Translations under genes and position numbers: made by a program
NCBI GenBank assembly: GCA_963763295.1
Contig: CAVXOH010000006.1
Location: 62,001-126,000, forward strand
Origin: Amaricoccus sp963763295
GTDB lineage: Bacteria; Pseudomonadota; Alphaproteobacteria; Rhodobacterales; Rhodobacteraceae
Length of the DNA: 64,000 bases
Reading direction: 5' to 3'
Notes under the pieces: model-generated
Seen by the model: only the letters and a program-made list of their open reading frames with translations
Database searches by the model: none
What the model was told of the DNA's origin: nothing
In this document: piece after piece, positions 50,074-60,186 of the stretch
How positions within the stretch are numbered: the stretch's first letter is position 1
Layout: each line of letters begins with the position of its first letter

Positions 50074-51546
50074 CTAGTGGTGGCCCGCCTCCCCTGCGCG
50101 GGCGGTGTGGGCGGCGCTGATGTCGCGCATCAGCCAGATGTGGAAGGCGCCGCCGAGCACCGCGCCGATCAGCCAGCCGAAGCCGGCGAGGTTGGCGAGC
50201 GCCGGGATCCAGACGGTAGCGATCGAGAAGATCGCCGCCATCCCGAAGGCCTGCATCGCCTTCCGGTTCCAGCCGTTGTCGTAGTAGTAGGCCCCGGCCG
50301 GATCGGAGGTGAAGAGCTCCTGCAGGTTCACCCGCTGCTTGCGGATCAGGTAGTAGTCGGCGACGAGGATGCCGTAGAGCGGCGCGAGCACGGCGCCGAG
50401 CGTGTCGACGAACTTGGCGATGCCGATGGTCGAGATCACCGTCACCCAGAGCGCGCCGATGAAGAAGGCGATGATGGCGGTGAGGATGCCGCCGGTCCTC
50501 GCGCTGATCCTCGACGGCGCGAGGTTCGCGAGGTCGTAGGCCGGCGGGATGAAGTTCGCCACGAGGTTGATCCCGACCGTCGCCGCGAAGAAGGTGATCG
50601 CCGCGATGATCGTCAGCCAGATATTATCGACCCGCTCCACGATGTCGGCCGGATTGATCAGGCGCTCGCCGAAGATGACGACGGTGCCGGCGGTGATGAA
50701 GAGCGCGATGAACGAGAAGAAGGCGATTGACACCGGCAGGCCCCAGAAGTTGCCGATCCGCATCGCCCGCTCGGTGGTGACGAAGCGCGAGAAGTCGCCG
50801 AAGTTGATCACCACCGCGGCGAAGTAGGCGATCATCGTGCCGACCACGGCGATGAAGCCCATCACCGTCGAGCGCTCGGTCTCGCCGGGCGCCTGGAAGA
50901 TGTTGCCGACCTCGGTCAGGAGCGCGCCGCCGGCCTGCCACCAGATGGCGGCGAGGAGCGCGATCATCACGATGTAGACGAACGGACCGGCCCAGTTCAG
51001 GAACTTGCCGACCCAGTCGATCCCCATCATGAAGAGCCCGACCTGGAAGACGCAGACGATCAGGTAGGAGATCCAGTCGACCGTGGTCATGCCGAGGAAG
51101 GTCGACCCGCCTTCGGTGCCGAGCAGCGAGTTGATCAGGAGCGCGACGGCGGTCGAGGCGAAGTAGGTCTGCACGCCGTACCAGAAGATCGCCACGATGC
51201 CGCGCACGAGCGCGGGAAACTTCGCGCCCTGCACGCCCATGGCGACGCGGGCCATGACCGGGTAGGGGATGCCGTACTTCACGCTCGGCCGGCCGGTGAG
51301 GTTGACGAGCACCATGACGATGAAGCCGGCGACGACGATCGCCGCGAAGGTCAGCCAGCCGTTGAGCCCGTAGCTGAGGAAGAGCGAGGCGGCCAGCGTG
51401 TAGCCGAACAGGCTCTGGATGTCGTTGTTCCAGACGTTGAAGATCTCGAACCAGCCCCAGCGCCGCTTCTCGGGCGGCAGCGGCGCGAGGTCCTCGTTGT
51501 AGAGCGCGCCGTCGTGGGTCGAGACCTCGTGGCTCAGTACGGACAT
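50074..51546 (-). CDS. NCS1-family nucleobase:cation symporter
   Basis: A 490-residue membrane protein with about twelve helices. The start is followed by LPPEKRRWGWFEIFNVWNNDIQSLFGY, whose Asn-Asp and Gln residues match the substrate-binding helix 1 of the NCS1 family. GIPYPVMARVAMGVQG and FASTAVALLINSLLG are also typical. Substrates of the family include uracil, allantoin, hydantoins, cytosine and thiamine; none can be chosen here. The next upstream gene, dctA, is on the other side of a 159-bp gap. Confidence 0.9.
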   Translation of the reverse strand: MSVLSHEVSTHDGALYNEDLAPLPPEKRRWGWFEIFNVWNNDIQSLFGYTLAASLFLSYGLNGWLTFAAIVVAGFIVMVLVNLTGRPSVKYGIPYPVMARVAMGVQGAKFPALVRGIVAIFWYGVQTYFASTAVALLINSLLGTEGGSTFLGMTTVDWISYLIVCVFQVGLFMMGIDWVGKFLNWAGPFVYIVMIALLAAIWWQAGGALLTEVGNIFQAPGETERSTVMGFIAVVGTMIAYFAAVVINFGDFSRFVTTERAMRIGNFWGLPVSIAFFSFIALFITAGTVVIFGERLINPADIVERVDNIWLTIIAAITFFAATVGINLVANFIPPAYDLANLAPSRISARTGGILTAIIAFFIGALWVTVISTIGIAKFVDTLGAVLAPLYGILVADYYLIRKQRVNLQELFTSDPAGAYYYDNGWNRKAMQAFGMAAIFSIATVWIPALANLAGFGWLIGAVLGGAFHIWLMRDISAAHTARAGEAGHH

Positions 51547-51667
51547 CGGCTCATGCTCCCGTTGGGTGTCGCTGGCGCGGCGCCCTGTCGGTCGGCCGCT
51601 CGCGCGTTGATGTTCTGCCTCGCGCGGCCTGGCATCAAGGGAGATGACCAGGCCCCGGGGATATCGT

Positions 51668-51699
51668 CGGGCGCGTGCGGCATTGCGGGCACGCGCCCG
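51668..51699 (-). terminator. Strong hairpin downstream of dctA
   Basis: CGGGCGCGTGC (51668-51678) pairs perfectly with GCACGCGCCCG (51689-51699) over 11 bp, with a 10-nt loop. It begins 6 nt beyond the dctA stop. No U-tract follows on the minus strand, so it could act as a terminator aided by Rho or as a 3'-end stabiliser. Confidence 0.5.
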
Positions 51700-51705
51700 G
51701 TCTCG

Positions 51706-53004
51706 CTATGCCTCGAGCGGCTCGACCAGGATCTCGTCGGTCGTCTCCTCGTGGGTGCCGTCGAGCACCGCATGCGCCCGGGCCCGGTCGATGTCGCCCT
51801 CCCAGGCGGCGATGACCACGGTCGCGACGCAGTTGCCGATCATGTTGCCGAGCGCGCGGGCCATGCCCATAAACCAGTCGACCGAGAGCACCAGCACGAG
51901 CCCGATGGCCGGGATGACCGGAACCGCCGACAGCGTCGCCGCGAGCACGACGATCGCCGATCCCGGGATGCCGTGCGCGCCCTTCGAGGTCAGGAGCGCC
52001 ACGCCGAGGATGATCAAGAGGTCGGTGAACGCGAGCGGGGTGTTGGTCGCCTGGGCGATGAAGACGGTGGCGAGCGTCAGGTAGATCGAGAAGGCGTCTA
52101 GGTTGAACGAATAGCCGGTCGGGATGACGAGGCCGACGGTCGAGTCCTTGATCCCCATGTGCTCGAGCTTGCGCATGATCTGCGGCAGCACGCTGTCCGA
52201 CGAGGCGGTGCCGAGCACGATCATCAGCTCCTCGCGCAGATAGCGCAGGAACTTGAGGATCGAGAAGCCGGCGAGCCGCATGATGAGCCCGAGGACGCCG
52301 AAGACGAAGATCAGGACCGAGAGATAGAACAGCGCGACCAGATAGCCGAGCTGCTGCAGCGAGCCGATGCCGTAGCTGCCGACCGTGTAGGCGATGGCGC
52401 CGAAGACGCCGAGCGGCGCCAGCCGGACAATGAAGCCGATGATCCGGAACAGGATCTCGGTGGTGACCTCGATGACGTGCGCCACCGGCCGGCCGCGCTC
52501 GCCGGCCAGGCACAGGGCGGCGCCGAACAGGACGGCGATCACCAGCACCTGCAGGATGTCGCCCTCGGCGAAGGCGCCGACGAAGGTCGCCGGGATGACG
52601 TTCATGAGGAAGCCCACCGCGCCGTGGATCTCCTCGGCCCGCTCGGCGTAGGTGCCCATGGCAGCGGCGTCGAGCGAGGCGGGGTCGACGTTCATGCCGT
52701 GGCCCGGGCCGAAGACGTAGGCGACCACGATGCCGAGCACGAGGGCGATCGTGGTGACGGCCTCGAAGTAGATGATCGACTTCACGCCGACGCGGCCGAC
52801 CTTCTTCAGGTCGCCGGCGCTGGCGATGCCGTGGACGACGACGCCGAAGACCAGGGGCGCGATGATCATCTTGATGAGCCGGATGAAGCCATCGCCGAGT
52901 GGCTTCATCTGCGCGGCGAAGTCAGGCCAGGCGACGCCGGCGACCACGCCGAGGACGAGGGCGATCATCACCTGGCCGAAGAGGGATTTCATGAAGGATG
53001 GCAT
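51706..53004 (-). CDS. dctA: C4-dicarboxylate:cation symporter DctA
   Basis: A 432-residue member of the glutamate/dicarboxylate (DAACS) family. The family blocks are KMIIAPLVFGVVVHGIA, the serine-rich loop LGTASSDSVLPQIMRK, and VIPTGYSFNLDAFSIYLTLA with hairpin 2 GVALLTSKGAHGIPGSAIVVL. It imports succinate, fumarate, malate and related acids with sodium or protons. The start MPSFMKSLFGQ at 53004 is the usual N-terminus. A GntR regulator lies divergently upstream and is the obvious candidate controller; no DctB/DctD pair is in the window. Confidence 0.93.
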   Translation of the reverse strand: MPSFMKSLFGQVMIALVLGVVAGVAWPDFAAQMKPLGDGFIRLIKMIIAPLVFGVVVHGIASAGDLKKVGRVGVKSIIYFEAVTTIALVLGIVVAYVFGPGHGMNVDPASLDAAAMGTYAERAEEIHGAVGFLMNVIPATFVGAFAEGDILQVLVIAVLFGAALCLAGERGRPVAHVIEVTTEILFRIIGFIVRLAPLGVFGAIAYTVGSYGIGSLQQLGYLVALFYLSVLIFVFGVLGLIMRLAGFSILKFLRYLREELMIVLGTASSDSVLPQIMRKLEHMGIKDSTVGLVIPTGYSFNLDAFSIYLTLATVFIAQATNTPLAFTDLLIILGVALLTSKGAHGIPGSAIVVLAATLSAVPVIPAIGLVLVLSVDWFMGMARALGNMIGNCVATVVIAAWEGDIDRARAHAVLDGTHEETTDEILVEPLEA

Positions 53005-53247
53005 CGGGGTTCCTTTGGCTTCTTCCGACCCGGTCGGGGAAAGCGGGCGACGATCGCCGCCCGCCGGTGGCTTCGGGTGCGGTTGCCCGCTGCAGCATCG
53101 GCCTGTCTCGATCTGCCTCTTGCGCCGCGGCTGCTTCAATTCTATCTGGGATGTTAGATGAAATTCGCTCTGGCATCCAACGTGGAATTCCCTGAAAGTG
53201 CTTCAGGCATTTCGCGAAGGTCGCCGGCGAGCGGGGGAAGACGTCCG

Positions 53248-53913
53248 ATGAACCGTGAAATCGTGGCGCCCGAGGCGCTGATGGCGGACCGCGCCTACGC
53301 CCGGCTGATCGCGCTCCTGCGCGACGGCTCCCTCGGATCCGGGCAGTTCCTTTCCATGCCGGGCCTCGTCGAGTCGCTCGACCTGCCGCTGGCGGCGACG
53401 CGGGAGGCGGTCAAGCGGGCCAACGTCAACGGACTGGTGGAGGTGCTGCCGAAGCGCGGGGTCCGGATCATGCAGGCGTCGACGTCCGCGACGCGCGACT
53501 GCATGGATCTGCGCGCGATGCTCGACCAGGAGGGCGCGCGGCGGCTGGTCGCCGCAGCCGCCGACCTGCCGCTCGCCGCGCTCCGCGCCAGCCACGAGGC
53601 GCTGATCGAGGAGGCGGAGCGGCGGATGACGCCCGACCTGCCGCGCCAGGCGGTGCGGACCGACCTCAGCCTGCATGACGCCCTCTCGGGCGGGCTCGAC
53701 AACCCGCTGGCGGCGGAGGCCTACCGGGTCAACCGCGACCGGATCGCGGTGATCCAGAACACCCGCCCGTTCCTTCCCGACCGCATCGTGCCGGCGATGC
53801 GCGAGCATCTCGCCATCATCGGGGCGCTGGAGCGCCGCGACGCCGAGGCCGCGGTCGCCGCCATCGCCGAGCACTACCGGATGACGCTGCGCTGGTGGGG
53901 GATCCTGATCTGA
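53248..53913 (+). CDS. GntR-family regulator (FCD subgroup)
   Basis: A 221-residue regulator. The winged helix (AYARLIALLRDGSLGSGQFLSMPGLVESLDLPLAATREAVKRANVNGLVEVLPKRGVRI) is recognisable, though the usual start of the GntR helix is atypical. It is followed by an all-helical FCD domain with DLRAMLDQEGARRL and EHLAIIGALERRDAEAAV, whose histidines usually bind a metal and a carboxylic acid. I prefer the ATG at 53248 (GCGGGGGAAG upstream) over one at 53158. The divergent position suggests control of dctA. Confidence 0.83.
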   Translation: MNREIVAPEALMADRAYARLIALLRDGSLGSGQFLSMPGLVESLDLPLAATREAVKRANVNGLVEVLPKRGVRIMQASTSATRDCMDLRAMLDQEGARRLVAAAADLPLAALRASHEALIEEAERRMTPDLPRQAVRTDLSLHDALSGGLDNPLAAEAYRVNRDRIAVIQNTRPFLPDRIVPAMREHLAIIGALERRDAEAAVAAIAEHYRMTLRWWGILI

Positions 53914-53929
53914 CCCGCCGCCCGGCGCG

Positions 53930-55200
53930 CTACCCGTTCGCCCGCAGCACGCTTCCGGCGAGGTAGAGGGAGCCGCAGATCAGGATGCGGCAGCCCGGGT
54001 CGGCCGCGGCGATCGCTGCGACCGCGGTCCCGACGTCGGCAGCCGGCTCGGCCTCCGCGAAGCCGGCGACCCGGGCGGCCGCGACCGTCTCGTCGGCGGT
54101 CAGCGTCGCCGCTTCGCCCGGAATCGACACGCCCCGGAGCGAACGGGCGACCGCGGCGAGCGGGCGCAGGAATCCGGCGGCGTCCTTGGTGCGCAGCATC
54201 CCGGTCACGAGGTGGACCGGCCGCGCCGGCAGCCGGCCGAGCGCCTCGGCGAGCGCCGCGCCGGCGGCGGGATTGTGGCCGCCGTCGAGCCAGAGCTCGC
54301 AGGATCCGGCGGCGTCCACCAGCGGCCCGCGGCGCAGCCGCTGCAGCCGCGCCGGCCACTCGGCGCGGCTGACCGCGGCGGTGCAGGCCGGCTCGTCCAG
54401 CCCGAGCGCGCGCAGCGCGGCGAGCGCGATGCCCGCGTTCGCCACCTGATGCGCGCCGATCAGGAGCGGCAGCGGCAGGTCGAGCAATCCCGCGGCGTCG
54501 AGAAAGGCCATCCGCCCGTGCTCCTCCCAGACCTGCCAGTCGTGGTTGGCGATGAGGAGCGGCGCACCGACCCGCTCGGCCCGCGCCTCGATCACGGCCA
54601 GCGCCTCGGGCGGCTGCGCCCCGACGATGCAGGGCACGCCCGGCTTCAGGATGCCCGCCTTCTCGCCGGCGATCTCGGGGAGCGTCTCGCCGAGGTACTG
54701 CTGGTGGTCGATCGAGACCGCGGTGATCGCGGTCAGCCGCGGCCGCGCGATCACGTTGGTCGCATCGAGCCGACCGCCGAGCCCGACCTCGAGCAGCGCG
54801 AAGTCGGCCGCCGTCTCGGCCATCGCGAGAAAGGCGGCCGCGGTCGTGATCTCGAAGAAGGTGATCGGCGCGCCGGCGTTCGCCGTCTCGCAGCGCTCGA
54901 GCCCGGCGATCAGCCGGTCCTCGCCGATCAGCGCGCCGGCGATCCTGATCCGCTCGTGAAAGCGCGCGAGATGGGGCGAGGTATAGACGTGGACGGCGTG
55001 CCCCGCGCTCTCGAGCCCGGCGCGCAGCATCGCGACGACCGACCCCTTGCCGTTGGTGCCGGCGACGTGGATCACCGGCGGCAGCCGGCGCTCCGGGTGG
55101 CCGAGGGCGGCGAGCAGCCGCTCGATGCGGCCGAGCGTGAGGTCGATGACCTTCGGGTGCAGCGATGTCAGGCGCTCGAGAACCCGGTCGCTGGTCGAGG

Positions 55201-55204
<4 letters not shown>
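53930..55204 (-). CDS. folC: Bifunctional dihydrofolate/folylpolyglutamate synthase
   Basis: A 424-residue Mur-ligase-like enzyme. The ATP loop is HVAGTNGKGSVVAML (about 46-60); downstream blocks are YTSPHLARFHERIRI, FFEITTAAAFLAMAE, EVGLGGRLDATNV and LDGGHNPAAGAAL. It joins dihydropteroate to glutamate and extends the glutamate tail of folates. Its start overlaps the accD stop by 4 nt, the usual accD-folC arrangement, which sets the start at 55204. Confidence 0.94.
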
Positions 55205-56109
<905 letters not shown>

Positions 56110-56142
56110 GCGCTCCGGCTCGCAGGGGCGGCGTCAGTCCGA

Positions 56143-57027
56143 CTAGATAGAACCGGGGGCCTGCGAATGCAATCGCCGCCGCCGGGCGAACCAGAGCCAG
56201 ATCGCGTAGGCAACGAGCGTCGTCGCGAGGTCGAGAAGCAGGAGGCCGCGGCGAAGCGTCGCGTCCTCGGCCCCGGCCCCGACCCCGGCCAGCCACAGGC
56301 TGAAGGCGGCGACCGGCGAGGGAACGGCGAGGACGAGCATCGCGAAGGCGTTGTTGGCGAAATGAAGTCCCATCGCCACCGACAGGTTGCCGGTCGCGGC
56401 GGTGACGTGGCCGAGGACGAGGCCGATCACCGCGGCGGCGAGCGCGGCGAGCCAGGCGTCGCCGCCGAACTCCACGGGGTTCCAGTGCAGGATGCCGAAC
56501 AGCGCCGCCGGCAGGATCCACCAGGCGAGGGGCGAGCGGAAGCGCGCGGCGAGGCCCTGCATCACGTAGCCGCGAAAGGCGATCTCCTCCGCCGCGCTCT
56601 GCAGCAGGATCGCCGGAAGCACGAGCGGCAGCCATGCGGCCCAGGTGGCGAGGCCCGCCTGCCGCACCGGCGGCGCGAGCAGGAGGACCGGCGCCGCGGA
56701 GCAGGCCGCCACCAGCGCGACGACGGCGATCCCGAGCGCGAAGCCGCGCAGCCGGAAGCCGTCCGGGCCGATCAGGCTCGCGAAACCCCGACCGTGCAGC
56801 AGCCGGGCGGCGATCCCGACTCCGGCGACAAGCCCGGCGAAGCCGGCGAGGTAGAGCAGAAGCACGCCGCGCGGACCGCCGGCGAGCGGCAGCAGCGCGG
56901 CGGTCGCGGCGAGCCAGCACAGGCCGGCGAGGCCGAAGCCGACGACGAGCCGCCAGAGCGCCGGCCGGGCCATCGCGGGCGCGACGAAGGCCTCGAACCG
57001 CGCCGTCCGTGCCGGCAGGACGCCCAT
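56143..57027 (-). CDS. CPBP-family intramembrane metalloprotease
   Basis: A 294-residue protein with about eight hydrophobic helices. The CPBP/Abi motifs are present: EEIAFRGYV (EExxxR, about residues 147-155), LFGILHW (FxxxH) and HFANNAF (HxxxN/B). Relatives of the CAAX protease Rce1; bacterial substrates are mostly unknown. It lies 33 bp upstream of accD on the same strand and could be co-transcribed with accD-folC. Confidence 0.88.
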   Translation of the reverse strand: MGVLPARTARFEAFVAPAMARPALWRLVVGFGLAGLCWLAATAALLPLAGGPRGVLLLYLAGFAGLVAGVGIAARLLHGRGFASLIGPDGFRLRGFALGIAVVALVAACSAAPVLLLAPPVRQAGLATWAAWLPLVLPAILLQSAAEEIAFRGYVMQGLAARFRSPLAWWILPAALFGILHWNPVEFGGDAWLAALAAAVIGLVLGHVTAATGNLSVAMGLHFANNAFAMLVLAVPSPVAAFSLWLAGVGAGAEDATLRRGLLLLDLATTLVAYAIWLWFARRRRLHSQAPGSI

Positions 57028-57119
57028 GCCGCCTCCCCGCTGTCCGGCCGCGATCCTAGGCCGGGGCGCGCGAAGGTCCAGCCGTTGCCGCTTCGGCCAG
57101 CGGCGTGCGATGGTCGCGC

Positions 57120-57605
57120 ATGCCCGACCTCGAGATCCGACCGATCGGCCCGGAGACCCGCGCGGCCGTCGATGCGCTCGCGCTCCGCGAGTGGGGCGGC
57201 ACCCGCATCTACGACGTGGCCGGGGTCTACGAGACCTCTGGGCTTCCCGGCGCGGTGGCGATCCTCGGGGGCGCCTTCGGCGGCGCGGTGATCTGGTCGC
57301 GCGAGCCGGGCCTGCTCCGGATCGTCACCCTCGCGAGCGCGATCGAGGGGCGGGGCGTCGGCCGCGCGCTCCTCGGCGCCGCCGAGGCCGAGGCGCGCGC
57401 CGGCGGGGCCGCGCGGATCGTCGTCTCGACGGCGAGCGCAAACCTGCGCGCGCTCGGGCTCTACCAGCGCAACGGCTACCGGCTCGCGGCTCTGCACCTC
57501 GGCGCGATCGACGCGTTCCGGCGGCTGAAGCCGCAGATCCCGGAGACGGACCCGACCGGGATCCCGCTTCGCGACATGATCGAGCTCGAGAAGCGGCTCG
57601 GCTGA
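57120..57605 (+). CDS. GNAT-family N-acetyltransferase
   Basis: A 161-residue acetyltransferase. The acetyl-CoA segment is LASAIEGRGVGRALLGAAEAEARAG, followed by STASANLRALGLYQRNGYRLAALH. The early sequence LREWGGTRIYDVAGVYETSGLPG resembles a subgroup that I cannot link to a substrate. ATG 57120 is chosen; a start 15 nt further upstream is possible. It diverges from the CPBP gene. Confidence 0.85.
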   Translation: MPDLEIRPIGPETRAAVDALALREWGGTRIYDVAGVYETSGLPGAVAILGGAFGGAVIWSREPGLLRIVTLASAIEGRGVGRALLGAAEAEARAGGAARIVVSTASANLRALGLYQRNGYRLAALHLGAIDAFRRLKPQIPETDPTGIPLRDMIELEKRLG

Positions 57606-57678
57606 GGCGCTTGCGATCCTGGGGGCGCTCGCCTATGCCCGAGCGGTTATCCAAGAATCTGCCCGAGCGAGGAAGCCC

Positions 57679-59442
57679 ATGGACGCCCCGAAGTTCGACA
57701 AGAGCAGGCTGCCGAGCCGGCACGTGACCGAGGGCCCCGCGCGGGCGCCGCACCGCAGCTACTACTACGCCATGGGCCTCGGCGAGGCCGAGATCCACCA
57801 GCCCTTCGTCGGCGTCGCCACCTGCTGGAACGAGGCGGCGCCCTGCAACATCGCGCTGAACCGCCAGGCGCAGGCGGTCAAGCTCGGGGTCAAGCAGGCG
57901 CTCGGCACCCCGCGCGAGTTCACCACCATCACCGTCACCGACGGCATCGCCATGGGGCACGAGGGCATGCGCTCCTCGCTCGCCAGCCGCGAGGCGATCG
58001 CCGACACGGTCGAGCTCACCATGCGCGGCCACTGCTACGACGCGCTCGTGGGCCTCGCCGGCTGCGACAAGTCGCTGCCAGGCATGATGATGGCGATGAT
58101 CCGGCTGAACGTGCCGTCGGTCTTCCTCTACGGCGGCTCGATCCTGCCGGGCCGGGTGCCGGCCGGAGCCTCGGTGCCGGAGGACTTCGCCAACCGCGAC
58201 CTGACGGTGCAGGACATGTTCGAGGCGGTGGGCCGGCATCAGAACGGCACGCTCGGCAATGCCGCGCTCGAGATCCTCGAGCGCGTCGCCTGCCCCTCCG
58301 CCGGCGCCTGCGGCGGCCAGTTCACCGCCAACACCATGGCCTGCGTCTCCGAGGCGATCGGGCTCGCGCTCCTCAACTCGTCAGGCGCCCCCGCGCCCTA
58401 CGAGAGCCGCGACCAGTACGCGACCGCGAGCGGCATCGCGGTGATGCGGCTCCTCGAGAAGAACATCCGCGCCCGCGACGTCGTCACGCGGCAGAGCCTC
58501 GAGAACGCCGCGCGCGTCGTCGCCTGCACCGGCGGCTCCACCAACGGCGGGCTGCACCTGCCGGCGATGGCGCACGAGGCCGGGATCGAGTTCACCCTCG
58601 AGGACGTCTGCGACATCTTCCGCGACACCCCGTACTTCGTCGACCTCAAGCCCGGCGGAAAGTACGTGGCCAAGGATCTCTACGAGGCCGGCGGCGTGCC
58701 GGTCGTGCTGAAGGAGCTGCTGCGCGCCGGCCTCCTCCACGGCGACTGCATGACCGCGAGCGGCCGCAGCATCGGCGAGGAGCTCGACGACATCCGCGGC
58801 GAGGCCGACGGCCGGGTGATCTTCCCGGTCGACACGCCGATCTCGGCGACCGGCGGCGTCGTCGGGCTCAAGGGCAACCTCGCGCCCGAGGGCGCGATCG
58901 TGAAGGTCGCCGGCATGAGCGAGGCGGAGCAGGTCTTCACCGGCCCGGCGCGGGTCTTCGAGTGCGAGGAGGACGCGTTCGACGCGGTGCAGAAGCGCAC
59001 CTGCGACGAGGGCGAGGTGCTGGTGATCCGCAACGAGGGGCCGGTCGGCGGTCCCGGCATGCGCGAGATGCTGGCGACGACGGCGGCGCTCTCCGGCCAG
59101 GGCATGGGCAAGAAGGTGGCGCTGATCACCGACGGCCGCTTCTCCGGGGCGACGCGCGGCTTCTGCGTCGGCCATGTCGGGCCCGAGGCGGCGAAGGGCG
59201 GGCCGATCGCGCTCCTCCGCGACGGCGACATGATCACGATCGACGCGATCCGGGGCGAGATCAGCGTGGCGCTCTCCGACGCCGAGCTCGCGGCACGCCG
59301 CGAGGCCTGGACCGGGCCGCGGCCGACGATCTACGGAGCGGGCGCGCTCTGGAAGTACGCCCAGCTTGTCGGGCCGACCCGCCTCGGCGCGGTCACGCAC
59401 CCGGGGGCGAAAGGCGAGAAGCACGTCTATGCCGACCTTTGA
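57679..59442 (+). CDS. ilvD: Dihydroxy-acid dehydratase
   Basis: A 587-residue enzyme of valine, leucine and isoleucine synthesis, dehydrating 2,3-dihydroxy acids to 2-oxo acids. Iron-sulfur ligands lie in VATCWNEAAPCN, AGCDKSLPGM and ACPSAGACGGQFTANTM. The C-terminal part shows GPVGGPGMREML, DGRFSGATRGFCVGHVGPEA and the typical EISVALSDAEL. The presence of the middle cysteine indicates the 2Fe-2S/4Fe-4S-dependent family. A GAGCGAGGAAG site precedes the ATG. Confidence 0.96.
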   Translation: MDAPKFDKSRLPSRHVTEGPARAPHRSYYYAMGLGEAEIHQPFVGVATCWNEAAPCNIALNRQAQAVKLGVKQALGTPREFTTITVTDGIAMGHEGMRSSLASREAIADTVELTMRGHCYDALVGLAGCDKSLPGMMMAMIRLNVPSVFLYGGSILPGRVPAGASVPEDFANRDLTVQDMFEAVGRHQNGTLGNAALEILERVACPSAGACGGQFTANTMACVSEAIGLALLNSSGAPAPYESRDQYATASGIAVMRLLEKNIRARDVVTRQSLENAARVVACTGGSTNGGLHLPAMAHEAGIEFTLEDVCDIFRDTPYFVDLKPGGKYVAKDLYEAGGVPVVLKELLRAGLLHGDCMTASGRSIGEELDDIRGEADGRVIFPVDTPISATGGVVGLKGNLAPEGAIVKVAGMSEAEQVFTGPARVFECEEDAFDAVQKRTCDEGEVLVIRNEGPVGGPGMREMLATTAALSGQGMGKKVALITDGRFSGATRGFCVGHVGPEAAKGGPIALLRDGDMITIDAIRGEISVALSDAELAARREAWTGPRPTIYGAGALWKYAQLVGPTRLGAVTHPGAKGEKHVYADL

Positions 59443-60055
59443 GACGCGGCTCGCGGCGCTCGCCGCCCTCGGGGTCCTCCTCGCCGGCTGCGACCCGACG
59501 GCGACCGCCGGCGGCTCGCCGTCGCGGGCGCGGGTGACCGTCGCCGGCCAGGCGGTCACCATCCAGGCGCCGCCGGGGTTCTGCATCGACGCGCCCAGCA
59601 CCCGCGTCGACGCCGCCGGCGCTTTCGTGCTGATGGGCGACTGCGCCCCGCCCGGGACGGCCCCCGGGCGGCCGGGCGGGGAGGCGCTGACCGCGGCGGT
59701 CTCGAGCGGCGGGCTGACCGGCGAGGGCGACGCTGGCGGCGGCGAGCTCGAGGACATCCTCGAGTTCATCGACACCCCGGAGGGCCGCGCGCTGGTCGGC
59801 CGGAGCGGCCGGCCCGACCGCATCCGCATCGCCGCGACCCAGATGCGCCAGGGCGTGCTCTATGTCCTCGTCGAAGACAGCGGGCCGCAGCCGATCGCCG
59901 GCTTCGACCGGCAGTTCTGGCGCGCCTTCCTCGAGGTGAGGGGGCGGATGACGGTGCTCTCCGAGCTCGGCTTCGCCGGCCCGACCGGCGCGCAGGAGGG
60001 GCTGAACCAGCTCGCCTCCCTCGCCGCGTCGATCAAGGCAGCCAACGGCGGCTAG
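59429..60055 (+). CDS. Putative lipoprotein of unknown function
   Basis: A 208-residue protein. The N-terminus has a signal with lipobox LAALGVLLAGC (Cys near residue 21). The mature part begins with a glycine/serine linker and contains VTIQAPPGFCIDAPSTRVDAAGAFVLMGDC, a block I have seen only as conserved hypothetical sequence, then a region ending ASIKAANGG. Its start overlaps the ilvD end by 14 nt, so it is probably co-expressed. No domain is recognised. Confidence 0.65.
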   Translation: MPTFETRLAALAALGVLLAGCDPTATAGGSPSRARVTVAGQAVTIQAPPGFCIDAPSTRVDAAGAFVLMGDCAPPGTAPGRPGGEALTAAVSSGGLTGEGDAGGGELEDILEFIDTPEGRALVGRSGRPDRIRIAATQMRQGVLYVLVEDSGPQPIAGFDRQFWRAFLEVRGRMTVLSELGFAGPTGAQEGLNQLASLAASIKAANGG

Positions 60056-60083
60056 CCCGCCGCGACTAGGCCGTAGGCCGACG

Positions 60084-60163
60084 CCGGGGTCCGCTTTGCC
60101 GCCCAGCCGGTCATTTGGGCGTCGTCCGCATGATGACCGAGATGCGGACGAAGCGGACCCCGG
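60084..60163. repeat. Nested inverted repeat at the edge of the lower-G+C tail
   Basis: CCGGGGTCCGCTT (60084-60096) and its exact complement AAGCGGACCCCGG (60151-60163) enclose a smaller inverted repeat, TCGTCCGCAT/ATGCGGACGA. It lies after the putative lipoprotein gene and before the MFS gene end, at the point where G+C drops. It could be a bidirectional terminator, a MITE-like remnant, or a mark of the junction. Confidence 0.5.
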
Positions 60164-60186
60164 AGAAACAGGACCGAACGGCCGCT